Shown one piece after another: positions 23,869-37,093 of a stretch of DNA of 64,000 bases. The DNA comes from Nipponacmea schrenckii. Its lineage: Eukaryota > Mollusca > Gastropoda > Lottiidae. Every line of letters starts with the position of its first letter. The stretch's first letter is position 1. Where the stretch lies: assembly GCA_030562195.1 (NCBI GenBank), contig JAUJPP010000005.1, forward strand, positions 33,963,106 through 34,027,105, given 5' to 3'. The notes beneath the pieces are model-generated. The model saw only the letters and a program-made list of their open reading frames with translations, was not told the origin of the DNA and did no database searches. Made by a program: the position numbers and the translations under genes.

Positions 23869-26800
23869 CAAAGATATATTATAAAAGACAAAATGATTAG
23901 ATTCTTACAAAGAAATACAAAAGCAATCCACAGCCTTTATATTGATACTCTCGTGCAACACGTCAGGGCCCCAGCAATGTCCCATCTACATCCAAAAACA
24001 GGAGCTTTAACTGTCATCAAAGGGAATTGTGCCTTTCATCATTTCTATGACTATGAAAGTAATAACACATACAAAATTTGGTGAAATATTTAATTTTATG
24101 AAGCACAAATTTCACTGAAAGCTGACATTCCCAAGTGAAATATTACATGATTATTTGACAATATGAAAAAAACAAACTAAATTTATCAATAACAATAGAT
24201 AGCCAATCAACATAAAACAGATTATTAACTAGTTTTCTTGTGCATTAGCTAATAAGGTGCAGTTTTACAGTCATATATCATTCAGAATCATCACAACATA
24301 ATATTCACCAATCCTGAACAATAATGCTTCCGAAAAAAAGATTGCAATGACATTTTCACAGAAATAGAGGTATTTGTCCACTCACAGAAAATGCAAGGTA
24401 AGATAGAAATACCAATATAACAATTTATTATAATTTTAAATGTAACATAATTTGTTAATGATCTCTAGTCAGAAATATCACACTTGGTTATATAAAAAAA
24501 AAAACAAATATAACCACCATGCCAGCAAGCAAAGAAAGGGAAGATCCATAATGTATTTGGGTAAGAAACTGAGATTCACCTAGGATTTATTTACTAAGGT
24601 TTTCCTTCACACTACCTATTCCAAGTTTTTGTTTAGTTGTTTTTTGGGTTTTTTGTGGGGGGGGGGGACCTTTCCTTTGTTAAGACTGAAAGCATGACAT
24701 TGCTTCATTCCAATCTTCAAGTCGAAGTCTGTGTTTTTTTATTTGCCCCTGACCTAAGTGTTTTATTATTTGAATAGATAGTTACCTTATAAAATGCTTC
24801 AATTTACTCAAATGCATCAGCCACAGACTTCAATGGTGCAAAGCAAAGTTATAATATATAGCCAATCGACTTATGAAAACCTTCTTACAACTTTTGTTTT
24901 ATATAGGAAAGAACCCTAAACCATAATAGATCAAATCATATATAATTTAATGTTATATCTACAACTTGCTTACATTTCTAAATTTGTGTTACATGATGAC
25001 AGTAAATCCAATATTTCCACAAAACCCCCATTTTAGCACTCTTACAAAACTATACTAATGTGAACATTGAAAAGAAAAGGTATTTACATTATTTTGTTTT
25101 TTATAACTGAATGGGTAATAACATGAAATAATTATTAACAACAAAACATAATAAAAATAAATAGTGAAAACATTGCTGAATGTGCATAGATTATATACAA
25201 AATATATGAAATGACAACAACCTTATTGTGTTCACATGCCAGTTATATTGAGGTGCAAATTCTTATTACTTTTAATAAGCATAGCTATGAAATATTCAAC
25301 TTTTAAACCATCTTTTTCACAACAGTGCAATAAAAATAGGGTAGTTATTTACATGGGTTTGTTCACATCATTTTCACCAAATGTGTTAAAATTAGTTCAA
25401 TTTCTTTAATGTATATTACGGTTTGAAACTTTATTACTTTTGGGAAACATCAATTGACAAGACTGTTTCTACACATTAATTGATGAAGAAAGTATTTCAT
25501 AATAAGCATCAAGGAATAGTGGAAGATTCTGTTGGTGATGACTATCAGCTAGACTCTGGATATTCAACTTAGTTATAACAAAACAAACCTTACTTTATTT
25601 GTATCCACTATAGTAACTTCAGTATTTACAATATAGTTTTTATAATAGTATAGAAGTTCATGCAGTTATACTTGACTAGAGACTGCTGTCACTAAAGTAA
25701 TACATGTAATTGGAGTTTGAATATTAATGAAAACTGCAAATATAAGGCAGTTTTATTCAATATAAGAGTCTGGTGTAAAGAAATAACATATTTTTGTGTA
25801 CTGAAAATATGATAGGAGACTAGAGCAATTCAAATTAGCACAAATATTTTAACTTTAAAATTATAAAAAGAAATCAATCTTTGACTAATAATAGTTATTA
25901 AATGCAATCCCAAATTAAATGGAACATAAAATGCATATTAGCTATAAATATTTATACATGATTGGTGCACAACCTTATTACAAATAACACAAGTAAAATA
26001 CTGGATATTCAGATCTAATATCTCTGAACAATTATCTTCCTTCCAACATACTCAAAACTACATGATTTCTAGTATAGATATCTATAGATGAAGAAAGGTG
26101 TTTTGTCAACAAATAATCCAATTAATAGAAAATAAAACCTGACCTATAGTCTTGCAAAGTCTGGCAATTGGAAGGAAAAAATTCATCAACTTGTTTCAAT
26201 TAATTTTTTGAAAAAGATTCTATATCAAAAGATCAAAACACATTTCAAAATAATACCAAGGTCTAAACATACATTCACAAATATAATTTATAATTCTTTA
26301 TATACTTTTTAACACATCCATCTCCTTAGCAATACAGAAGGCAGGATTTTTTTCCAAATTTGCAAGGTATGAAATGAATATTCTCTTTTTATGCCTTTTA
26401 CACATTGTGCAATCAATGAAAACAGTAAGATTGGCATCTATTTACTGAAATGTTTGTCTTACACGGCAAAATTTAATCATATCAAGGAAAATCAAGTGAC
26501 AAATGTTGCTTCATAAAAAGTTTCATTTTGACCTTAAAGGTCTTCTGGCTTTTTTTTTTTACGTAATAAGAGTCTTCTTTTAGCATCATTCCAAATTTTC
26601 TGTCAGATGTACATGGTTCTCCTGGGAGAGGTATATAATGTTGTAACATACCCATGCTACAATCATTAGTTCTCACTTGTCTATATGTCACTGTGAATCA
26701 ATATGTTACAAGTATTTTATAGCACGTTATTCTTTAATTTTTGAAGACATCAATAATTTAACTCCTAAAACTTGTGCTATAATTATACTTATTCACAAAA

Positions 26801-26980
26801 GCTGGAATATAATAGTGCATTTTCAATGGCCACATCATAAAATTATTAGTTGAAGTGGAATTGCCTAAGCCTCTGACTTATAACTGGAATGGAGCAAAAA
26901 AGGCTATTAGTGTACCAAATACACATAATAAGTTTAGAAGACCTCTCCAAAATCTGCCTAACAAGTTATCAAATCAAACT
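23869..26980. other. AT-rich DNA, no gene recognised
   Basis: No protein domain, ladder or inverted terminus was found. There is a G run near 24655-24669. A minus frame at 26482-26691 has some protein-like composition but lacks convincing splice context. Confidence 0.5.
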
Positions 26981-29366
26981 GATAACAAGTGGTTGCCTAG
27001 CAAGATACGCCCACTTTTCTGTTTTATCACAGGCAAAAACTCTAACATTACTTAGGTCTAATTCAAAATCTCATCAATATAAATGTTCAAACCAAATTTC
27101 ATTAAGATAGCTTGCCAGGCAAGGTAATATACGCCCACTGGCAGCATTTATTTTGAATAAAAACTTTTCAGTACAGTAAAAATTAGCAGAATGAAATATT
27201 CAACCTTCCAGCCATATACTTATTTTCTAGGGTGTCTAGTTTCATTAAAATCTGTCAAGAATTATACCTAATATAAATAACAACTCATTAAATATTTTTT
27301 GGTATTTTCACGATTTGCAATAGGGTTTACCCTTAATAATATTTTGATATTTCTAATTTTTAATAGGGCTCATCCTTGGGTGATATTAAACAATTTCAGC
27401 GAGTTTTGTCAAAAATGGATGTTTAGTGTTTACAAGCTGAAAAGTGAAAGCGTTTTCAAAAACAAGGGCAATAACTGTCACTCAATATTTTTTATTTATC
27501 TGATTTTTAATAGGGTTCATCCTTGGGAGAAAACAAATACTCAAGCCATGTTTCATCAAAATCCATTAAAAAATTTTCTTTCTAGAGTGTTTACAAGCTA
27601 AAATTGAACGCGTTTTCAAGAACAAGGGCATTTACTGACACTAAATATATTTCAATTTTTTTGATTTAGGAAAGGGTTCATCCTTGGGTAAAAGCAAATA
27701 CTCAAACCAAGTTTAATCATAATCCATTAAGAATCCTTCTTTCTAGAGTGTTCACAAGCTAAAATTGAAGGCGTTTTCAAGAACAAGAGCAGTAACTCAT
27801 ACTAAATATTTTTCGATTTCGCTGACTTTCAATAGGGTCATCCTTGAGTTATAACACACTCTCACACAAAGTTTCATCAAAATCGCTCAAGAATTGTGCC
27901 ATGTAGAATGTTGACGAGACAAAAATCGAACACGTTTAAAAGAACAAGGGCAATAATTCATATTAGATATATTTTGATATTTTTAATTTTCAATAGGGCT
28001 CATCCCTGGGTGATATCAAACAATTTCAGTGAGTTTTGTCAACATTGGTCATGAATTGTGCTTTGAAGAATGTAAATAAGCAAAAAAGTTAAACGCGTTT
28101 TCAAACACAAGGGCAATAACTGACACTAAATATATGTCGATTTATTTAATTTTCAATAGGGTTCATCCTTGGGCAAAAACAAGTACTCAAGCCAAGTTTT
28201 ATCAAAATCCATTAAGAATTGTTCTATCTAGAGTGTTTACAAGCTAAAATTGAACGCATTTTCAAAAACAAGGGCAATAACTGATACTAAATATTTTTCG
28301 ATTGAACTGGTTTTCTATAGGTTTCATCCTTGGGTGATAACAAATACTCAAGCCAAGATTCATCAAAATCCATTAAGAATTGTTCTTTCAAAGGTGTTTA
28401 CAAGCTAAAATTTAACACATTTTCAAGAACAAGGGCAATAACTCATACTAAATATTTTTTGATTTCGCTGATTTTCAATAGGGTTTATCCTTGAGTTATA
28501 ACATACTCTCACATTAAGTTTAATCAAAATCAGTCAAGAATTGCACATTGTAGAGTGTTTACGAGCCATTCAAGAACAAGGGCAAGAACTCATACTATTT
28601 TTTTTCCGATTTTGCTGATTTTCAATAGGGTTCATCCTTGCGTGATCATAAACACTCATATAAAGTTTCATCAAAATCCGTTAAGAATTGCGCCCTCTAG
28701 AGTGTTTACGAGGAATTGTGGACGGACGGACCAGACCGAGGACCGACGGACGGCTGGGGTGACGACAATATACGCCCCATTTCATGTGGGCGTATAAAAA
28801 TCGGATGAAAACTGTATTGTCTATCGCAATCACAAGCCAATTTCGCCGTGTTTTGACGGTCAAGTGCAATAATTTGAAAAATCTTCAATTTCGAACTTGA
28901 CCAAGATAACATCAACTTCAATGATCACACCAAATTTCATTAAAATCAGATGAAAACTGTTGTCTCTATCATGTTCACAAGTCTATTTCGACACGTTTTG
29001 ACTTAGTCAAGGCTACTAACTCAAAAAACGTTCACCAAAAAGTCGTCACTATCAAACTTATCCAAAATTTCATCAATATCAATGATAATACCAAATTTCA
29101 TTCAAATCTAATAAAAATTGTGATCTCTATCGCGTTCACAAGCCAATTTTGTTGTATTTTGACTAAGTCAAGTGCAATAACTCAAAAACCATTCATCAAA
29201 AAATTGCCAATTTCGAACTTGTCCAAGATCTCATCAATATAAATGATCAAAGTTTCATTTAAATCCGACAAAAACTGTAGTCTCTATTGCGTTCACAAGC
29301 AATTGTGGACGGACCGATGGACGGGCAGGGGTGACGGCAATATACCACATTATAATGTGGGCATAT
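26981..29366 (+). mobile_element. Pearl-like element, D subtype, interrupted
   Basis: The 5' cap is degenerate (GGTTGCCTAGCAAG, then ATACGCCCAC), followed by a first unit that is interrupted at 27106. The ladder continues at 28796-29310 with ~145 bp units carrying CCAAATTTCATTAAAATC and AGTGCAATAACTC, and closes with a (GGAC)-bearing 3' cap ending GCATAT at 29366. The hairpin arms CCACATTATAATGTGG remain. Confidence 0.7.
27106..28795 (+). mobile_element. Pearl-like element, B subtype, complete
   Basis: Starts GATAGCTTGCCAGGCAAGG, has the internal palindrome CTTGCCAGGCAAG and the shared block ATACGCCCACTGGCAGCATT, then a ladder of ~165 bp B units (GGGTTCATCCTTGGG, AGAGTGTTTACAAGC, ACAAGGGCAATAACT), a GGAC tract, and the 3' cap ending CATGTGGGCGTAT. 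It lies within the D element: the flanks TTTCATTAA and AAAAATCGGATG join to restore a D unit. No protein is encoded; open frames across units are fortuitous. Confidence 0.85.
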
Positions 29367-29511
29367 GAAAATCAAAATCAACAAATATGACAGCTATAAC
29401 TAAAACAACACTTGATATATAGGGATTGAATATTAATAGGCATACTGGATAACATGAAGATACAAGTATCATTTTTAATGATCAACAAAATATAGATGAT
29501 GGTTTTCTTTT

Positions 29512-30427
29512 TCAAACTTGTCTTCCTCTGGTTGGTGTGTCTCCATGTCTTCTGGCCCATGTCTGTAATTTTTGTTGTAGTTGCTTACATTGTGGAGGAA
29601 TAGGTGTACCATCACGCACATGGAGTATGGCTTTCTGGACAAAATTGTATGTGTTATATAAATGGTGTGGAAACTGCATGTTAAACACCCAATATGAAGC
29701 AAACAAGGTCGCAAATGCCATCGTGAACTCCTCGAATTCTTGTAATATTGTTTCCTCAGCAACCAAAAAGAACTCATCACTTTTAAAAATACTTCCTTTT
29801 GAAATAAGAATGGGAACAACTTGACCTTGTGTATCAACTTCTTCATCCTCCTTTATCTCTCGAATCATTTCTGTTACATCTTCATTGAAAACTAATGGCA
29901 ATAAGCAGAGAGCTGTGACCATTTCCCAATACTGACGTAAAGCGATATTGTCTTGCTTGGCAGCATCTGCCTGTTTAAATATTGGGGCTGCTTTAGGTAA
30001 AGATTTGGCAGACTCGATAATACCAAGGGCATATTTGACACAATATTCTTGTATAGTGTGATCCAAATCAACTTTGGTAATTCTCTGAAATTCTGACAGC
30101 ATCTGTTTGCTAGTAAATAAATAAGGGTAAGTTTCTATGACTGAGGGGATACCTGGCATTTCCACATCAATAAAAGATCTACGAACATCAAATGTCTCTT
30201 CCATAAACTTATTAATTTCTTCTGGGGTTTTACTTTCCCTTGGAATATGTTCTTTTTCTGCTATTTTGATTTTCTTCTCATCAATTTCCCCCTTTTCACT
30301 GCTATCCTCTTCTGAAGAACTTGATTTAAAACCAACCAAAGCAGTTGAAGGTATTGGAACTACTTCTGCTGTCATAGCAGCATGTTTACGTTTATTTTTC
30401 TGTGACATATCGTCAAACTCGGGCCAC
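29512..30427 (-). CDS. Uncharacterised protein, second (main) exon
   Basis: Acceptor TTTTGTAG precedes the exon, which starts in phase 2 and runs to a TGA at 29512. Joined to the exon at 38911-38927 it gives a 310-residue protein starting MATDEKWPEFDDM. In order: a basic patch (KNKRKH, about 15-20), an acidic Ser/Glu segment (SSSSEEDSSEKGE), then a mainly helical body from about residue 75 with PGIPSVIETYPYLF, and a C-terminal basic tail (ARRHGDTPTRGR). No signal peptide or membrane segment is evident. The P-x-I-x-x-V...P-Y-L-F block and what follows recall the C-terminal domain of uncharacterised animal proteins often named SAMD3-like. That is recollection, not a search, and no function can be stated. 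Confidence 0.75.
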
Positions 30428-30761
30428 CTACAAAACAAAAGCAAGAAGTCAATGGCATAGTACTACAAAATTTGCTCCAATTATATTTTGACCATTATAT
30501 TTGAGTGGCAAATTAGAAAATTAGACTTTTTTTTTTTTTCGGGAAGCTCCCTAGCCGAACTAGAAAATGGTATAGAAATTTGGTTTGAAAAATGCGATAA
30601 GATACATACTGGGATAGAAAATGAATATATAAAACTAAAAATTTTACGCATCAGTAGTTAGTAATTGCATAATAATAATATGCATAATTGCATAACTTTG
30701 TTGCTAATTATCTGATCGCTTTGAAAATTACAGAATATAGAGAAGTCGCCTATAGAAATAA

Positions 30762-31406
30762 AACTGCATCATAAAAAAATTTCTACCACTTCCGGTTCTT
30801 GCTTGAGAACTTCCGTTTTTTTAGAACCGAGTTGGTTCACCCAGCTTCCGGTGTATGTAAGAAATCAGTACAAAAGCTATACATATATATACTATCAGGC
30901 ATAATTAGAACTCTTTTAGAATAAAAAATCCAAACCGGAAGTGATACTTTATGTGTCATCACAGAACGGTAACATTCAGCAAAATTTTAATAAGTCCGCT
31001 AATTTTTATTTGTCCGATTTTGGTGTTTTTCGAAACCTTGTTACTTTATCTAAAACTTGTTGGGAACAGAATTTCGATTTTCAAATTTAAATTTTTTTAA
31101 TGCCTGATTGATTTTTTTTGAAAATTCAAAAGGCCAAATCAAATGACCTTGACCTTCAATGACCCTGAATTTTTTCAAGTAGAATGTTCTTGACCTAAGC
31201 TATCCACACATTTGCCTATTATGATCGACAACATACGACATGGTACCCGTTTAAGTATTTTGAAAATTCACAAGGCTATATCAAATGACCTTGACCTTCA
31301 ATGACCATGAATTTTAAAACCGCATCATAAAATTTTTTCTACCACTTCCGGTTTTTGCGTGAGAGCTTCTGGTTTTTTAGAACCCTGCTGGGATCTGCAC
31401 AGATAT
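30762..31406. repeat. Duplicated segments with TGACCTTGA motifs
   Basis: A ~90 bp block with CCACTTCCGGTT occurs at 30762 and again at 31316, and a ~58 bp block with AAATGACCTTGACCTTCAATG occurs at 31117 and 31258. The second element includes TGACCTTGA, the reverse complement of TCAAGGTCA. These look like decayed members of one dispersed repeat. Confidence 0.65.
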
Positions 31407-31969
31407 CAATAGTAGCTTCCTGTAGAGCCCCAGTCGGTGACGTCATCAAAGGCGTTAGATTTAGTGGAATTGCAAGCTACAACATCTATCCATGTTTGAT
31501 ATAGTAGATAAATTTCAACCCCTTGTCTTATTCACAAAAATAAATATTATTGACAATTCTGACCTTAAATATTTTTATGGTGGAACCTTAAAAACTTTCT
31601 CATTAATTTGCAATTGACTTTAAACTGTGGTGTAACACTATTACATAAAAAAACTTCGCGTATATTTTTTGAACCCATAGAGGTTCTTTGCCACTCTCGG
31701 AACTGTTCACAATTCTAGTTTTCTTTGTTTTTCATGTACCGGTACCAATATGTAATATGACATTTGAAGACAGAATGCAATGAGTAAGAATTTTTGATCT
31801 TTCTATTTATAAATATAAATAAAAAACTTCTCTCCTTCTAAAATTATCATTCAGTGCACTAAAAGAAATAATTATATGTTCAGGTTGTTTACATTTTCAT
31901 AAGCAGATATCACCAATTACAATTTCATTTATAAAGAACGGTAGCTAATCCATTTAAAACATTATTATT

Positions 31970-31994
31970 GCAGTGCGTTCATCGAACGCACTGC
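31970..31994. repeat. Perfect hairpin followed by poly-T
   Basis: GCAGTGCGTTC and its exact complement flank the loop ATC. A T run of about 20 lies 18 nt downstream. The stem is GC-rich in AT-rich surroundings. It may be the end of a repeat element; no transcript is implied. Confidence 0.75.
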
Positions 31995-33059
31995 TTTGTT
32001 TTTCGAAATGTTTTTTTTTTTTTTTTTTTTTTTCAAATTTCACATTCGATTATTCTCTAAGAAGGCAACTTGCCACAAAATACCTGTTGCAAACTGCGTG
32101 ACTTGTATTTGGTAAATGCAAAATGACGTCATTGAGGTCAACCAGAAACGAGCTGTGGGCAATAGCGCTATTTTGGTTTTTGCTATTTATTACCTCTAGT
32201 TTTCGACTGATTTTGACAGAACTTCTTTTGCTAGCTTCTTTTAACTGCTAGCTACATAACTGCAGTTTCAAACTGCTAATTTCATTACTTTTGTAGCTGA
32301 CTTTTTTCATTTCAATTTTTGGGGTTTTTTTTAACTTCTACAATTTTATTTCAATTCACCCGAAAACTTACAGGTAGATAGATATTTTTAATGAGATCAA
32401 AAATTATCTTTCAAATTTTCGACATCACTTCCGGATTCGACTTTATTCGCTTGTAAATTTTAAAAATCCACTTCCGGAATTCTTAAGATATTTCAAAGAT
32501 AGCTTGCCAGGCAAGGTAACATACGCCCACTGGCAGCATTGAATTTGAAAAATAAATAGAGCAATGACTCAAAAACATTCACTAAATGGATATTGAAGTC
32601 AAGGGCAAAAACTCAAAAACACCAAGTTTCATCAAAATCCATTGAAAATTGTAGCTTCTATTGAACCACAAAAAAATTTTGACACAATCTTACTAAGTCA
32701 AGGGCAATAACTAAAAAACTGTTCATCAAAAAATCATCAAATTCGAACTTGACTGTGTCTTATCAATTCTAATGCTCACACCAAGTTTCATTTAAATCCA
32801 TTGAAAATTGTAGCTTCTATTTTGTCTACAACAAATATAGAGGCAGGGGCAATAACTCCAGAACTGTTTATCGCAAAATCGTCCAAATCGAACTTGACCG
32901 CCCTCTTATCAATTCCAATGCTCATACCAAGTTTCATTAAAATCCATAGATAATTGTAGCTTCTATAGTGTCTACAGAAAATGAATTTTTACGCAATTTT
33001 ACTTAGTCAAGGGCAATTACTCATAAACTATTCATCAAATAATCGTCAAATTTGAATTT

Positions 33060-34078
33060 CTGATAAAAACTGTGGCCTATATCGTGGATATAACCCAAAT
33101 TTGACGCGTTTTTACTAAGTCAAGGGCAATAACTCAAAATCTGTTCATTCGATAATTTCCATTTTGGAACTAGACCGAGATATCATCAATATATACATGT
33201 ATACCAAGTTTCATTAAGATCGGATAAAAACTGTAGCCTCTATCATGGATATAACCCTAATTTGACGCATTTTTACTAAGTCAAGGCAATAACTCAAAAT
33301 CTGTTCATGCAATGATTTCCATTTTTGAACTTGACAGAGATATCATCAATATATACATGTATACCAAGTTTCATTAAGATCAGATAAAAACTGTAGCCTC
33401 TATTGTGGATACAACCCAAATTTGCCGCGTTTTTACTAAGTCAAGTGCAATAACTCAAAAAACGTTCATGCGATAATTTCCATTTTCGAACTTGACCGAT
33501 ATATCATCAATATATACATGTATACCAAGTTTCATTAGGATCGGATAAAAACTGTAGCCTCTATTGTGGATACAACCCAAATTTGACGCGCTTTTACTAA
33601 GTCAAGTGCAATAACTCAAAAACCGTTCATGCGATAATTTCCATTTTCGAACTTGGCCGAGATATCATCAATATATACATGTATACCAAGTTTCATTAAG
33701 ATCGGATAAAAACTGTAGCTTCTATCGTGAATACAACCCAAATTTGACACGTTTTTACTAAGTCAAGGGCAATAACTCAAAATCTGTTCATTCGATAATT
33801 TCAATTTTCGAACTTGACCGAGATATCATCAATATATACATGTATACCAAGTTTCATTAAGATCGGATAAAAACTATAGCCTCTATTGTGGATACAACCC
33901 AAATTTGACGCGTTTTTACTAAGTCAAGGGCAATAACTCAAAAACCGTTCATGCGAAAATTTCCATTTTCGAACTTGACCGAGATATCATCAATATATAC
34001 ATGTATACCAAGTTTCATTAAGATCGGATAAAATCTGTAGCCTCTATTGTGGATACAACCCAAATTTGATGCGTTTTT
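33060..34078 (+). repeat. A-type ladder, ~161 bp period
   Basis: Six consecutive units show the box ACCAAGTTTCATTAAGATCG at about 33205, 33365, 33526, 33687, 33849 and 34010: spacing 160-162 bp. Each also carries GGGCAATAACTCAAAA and TTGACCGAGATATCATC. Unit-to-unit identity is high by eye. Confidence 0.95.
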
Positions 34079-36236
34079 ATACGCCCACATGAAATGGGGG
34101 GCGTATATTGTCGTCACCCACATCCGTAGGTCCGTCCGTCCGTCGGTCCGTCCGTCCGTCCACAATTGCTCGTAAACACTCTACACGGTGTAATTCTTGA
34201 CGGATTTAGATGAAACTTAATATGAGTGTTTATGATCACGCAAGGATGAACCCTATTGAAAATCAGCGAAATCGGAAAAAAATTAGTATGAGTTCGTGCC
34301 CTTGTTCTTGAATGGCTCGTAAACACTCTACAACGTGCAATTCTTGACCGATTTTGATGAAACTTGGTGTGAGAGTATGTTATAACTCAAGGATAAACCC
34401 TATCGAAAATCAGCGAAATCGAAAAACATTTAGTATGAGTTATTGCCCTTGTTCTTGAAAACGCGTTCAATTTTAGCTTGTAAACATTCTTGAGAGAACA
34501 ATTTTTAATGGATTTTAATGAAACTTGGCCTGAGTATTTGTTATCACCCAAGGATGAAGCCTATTGAAAACCAGTCAAATCGAAAAAAAATTAATATCAG
34601 TTATTGCCCTTGTTTTTGAAAACGCGTTCAATTTTTAGCTTGTAAACACTCTACAAAGCACATTTACTGACCAATTTTGACGAAACTTGCTGAAATTGTT
34701 TAATATCACCCAAGAATGAACCCTTTTGAAAATAGCACATATCGAAATATATTTAATAGGAATTATTGCCTTTGTTCTATAAAATGTGTTGGATTTTTGC
34801 CTTGTAAACACTCTACAAGTCACAATTCTTGAGCGATTTTGACATAACTTGGCATGAGTATTTGTAATCACCTAAGGATGAACCCTATTGAAATTCAGTT
34901 AAATCGAAAAATATTTAGTATCAGTTATTGCCCTTGTGTTTGAAAACCGTTCAATTTTAGCTTGTAAGCACTCTAGAAAGAACAATTCTTATTGGATTTT
35001 GATAAAACTTGGCTTGAGTATTTGTTTTTACCCAAGGATGAACCATATTGAAAATCAAATAAATCGAAATATATTTAGTGTCAGTTATTGCCCTTGTGTT
35101 TGAAAACAGGTTTAACTTTTTAATAAATACTCTAGAAGGTACAATTCATGACCAATGTTGACAAAACTCACTGAAATTGTTGGATATCGCAAGGGATGAG
35201 CCTAATTGAAAATTAAAATTATCAAAATATATCTAATATGAATTATTGCCCTTGTTCTTTTAAACGCGTTCGATTTTTGTCTCGTAAACACTCTACATGG
35301 CACAATTCTTGATGGATTTCGATGAAACTTGGTGTGAGAGTGTGTTATAACTCAAGGATGAACCCTATTGAAAAGCGAAATCGAAAATTTTTTTAGTATT
35401 AGTTACTGCCCTTGTTCTTGAAAACGCATTCAATTTTAGCTTGTAAACACTCTAGAAAGAACTATTCTTAATGGATTTTGATTAACTTTGGCTTGAGTAT
35501 TTGTTTTTACCCAAGGATGAACCCTATTATAAATCAAATAAATAGAAATATATTTAGTGTCAGTTATAGCCCTTGTTCTTGAAAACGCGTTCAATTTTAG
35601 CTTGTAAACACTCTAGAAAGAACAATTTTTAATGGATTTTGATGTAACTTGGCTGGAGTATTTGTTGTCTCCCAAGGATGAACTCTATTGAAAATCGAAA
35701 AATATTTAGTACAAGTTATTGCCCTTGTTTTTGAAAACGCGTTCAATTTAACTCGTAAACACTCTAGAAAGAACAATTTTGAATGGATTTTGATGAAGCT
35801 TGGCTTTAGTATTTGTTTTCTCACAAGGATAAACCCTATTGAAAATCAGATAAATCGAAAAATATTTAGTGTCAGTTATTGGGCCTGTTTTCAAAATCGC
35901 TTTCAACTTTTGGCTTGTGAACTCTCTAAACATTCATTTTTGACAAAACTCGCTGAAATTGTTTAATATCAACCAAGAATGAGCCTTATTAAGAATTAAA
36001 AATATCAAAATATTATTAAGGGTGAACCCTATTGCAAATCATAAAAATACTGAAAAATATTTAATGAGTTGAGTTAGGTACAATTCTTGACAGTTTTTAA
36101 TGAAACTAGAGACCCTAGAAAAAAATATATGGTGGAAGGTTGAATATTTCATTCCACTTTTGTAACCTTACTGAAAAGTTTTTATTTGAAATAAATGCTG
36201 CCAGTGGGCGTATATTACCTTGCCTGGCAAGCTATC
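34079..36236 (-). mobile_element. Pearl-like element, B subtype, complete (nested)
   Basis: On the minus strand it runs from GATAGC at 36236 to GTAT at 34079, 2158 bp. It has the full 5' cap, about a dozen B units, a GTCC/GGAC tract at 34127-34160, and the 3' hairpin cap. It closely resembles the copy at 60933-63061 in length, cap sequence and unit order, suggesting both are relatively recent. Confidence 0.9.
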
Positions 36237-36607
36237 TTTACTAAGTCAAGGGCAATAACTCAAAATCCATTCATTCGATAATTTCAATTTTCGAACTTGA
36301 CCGAGATATCATCAATATATACATGTATACCAAGTTTCATTAAGATCGGATAAAAACTATAGCCTCTATTGTGGATACAACCCAAATTTGACGCGTTTTT
36401 ACTAAGTCAAGGGCAATAACTCAAAATCCATTCATGCCAAAATTTCCATTTTCGAACTTGACCGAGATATCATCAATATATACATGTATACCAAGTTTCA
36501 TTAAGATCGGATAAAAACTGTAGCCTCTATCGTGGATACAACAAATGTGGACGGACCGACGGACAGGGGCGACGGCAATATACGTCCACATTTCCATGTG
36601 GGCGTAT

Positions 36608-37093
36608 AAAAATTCATTTTGCAATATGCTAGAAATAGTAATTAAAAAAAAGAAGATGAAAAAATCCAGACCGGAAGCAAACGATAAGCCGCCATATTGA
36701 AATGTGAAACTTTTGTAAAATTTCAAATTCAAATTCAGGGGATAAAGCGATTTTCGTTATTTTTTCATATCTAATGACTAGAGTCGATTGTGCAACTTTC
36801 TTTGGGAGCCGATTTTTTAATTTTGATTTTCTTTTATTTCCATTTTAATTTTATTGGTGATGACAAAAACTTTAAAGGCCCATATTTTGTGACCTTAACC
36901 TTTGGTGACCTTGTGCCCTGAACACGATTTATTGCCCTTGATGATATCTACCCTCTGATATATTCATTTGTGTTGTTCGATGTCTACTTCCGGTTTTATA
37001 GCCGATTGAAATTTGTGATTTTTATTTTTAACGAGCTCTGTCACGTGAATTAATTCATAAATATCAAATATTTATATTGAATCTTATTAGGGT
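36608..37093. other. Diverged sequence related to the following dimer
   Basis: Within this stretch, about 36876-37060 repeats in diverged form the middle of the next repeat (ACCTTTGGTGACCTTGTG, then ACTTCCGGTTTTATAGCC). It may be a decayed third unit or a related element. Nothing else is recognised. Confidence 0.5.

Larger units (their letters stand above)
32498..36607 (+). mobile_element. Pearl-like element, A subtype, interrupted by a B element
   Basis: The 5' cap GATAGCTTGCCAGGCAAGG at 32498 is followed by units of the CCATTGAAAATTGTAGCTTC subtype, then A-type units from about 33060. The element is interrupted at 34079-36236 and resumes with two further A units before the 3' cap ending CATGTGGGCGTAT at 36607. 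The unit on either side of the interruption (GCGTTTTT and ACTAAGTCAAGG) joins cleanly. Confidence 0.85.

Noticed and set aside
26482..26691. Minus frame with HYIPLPGEPCTSDRKFG
   Set aside because: Protein-like in part and preceded by a weak CAG acceptor, but it starts without an ATG and no partner exon was found.
27299..28797. Open frames rich in RVFTS, FNRVHPW and TDGRTD peptides (also at 34114-35933, 59840-63063)
   Set aside because: They are translations of the B-type ladder units and GGAC tract; the same peptides recur in step with the DNA repeat, and the frames break at unit boundaries.
29537..30460. Plus-strand frames opposite the 310-residue gene
   Set aside because: Shadows of the minus-strand coding exon.
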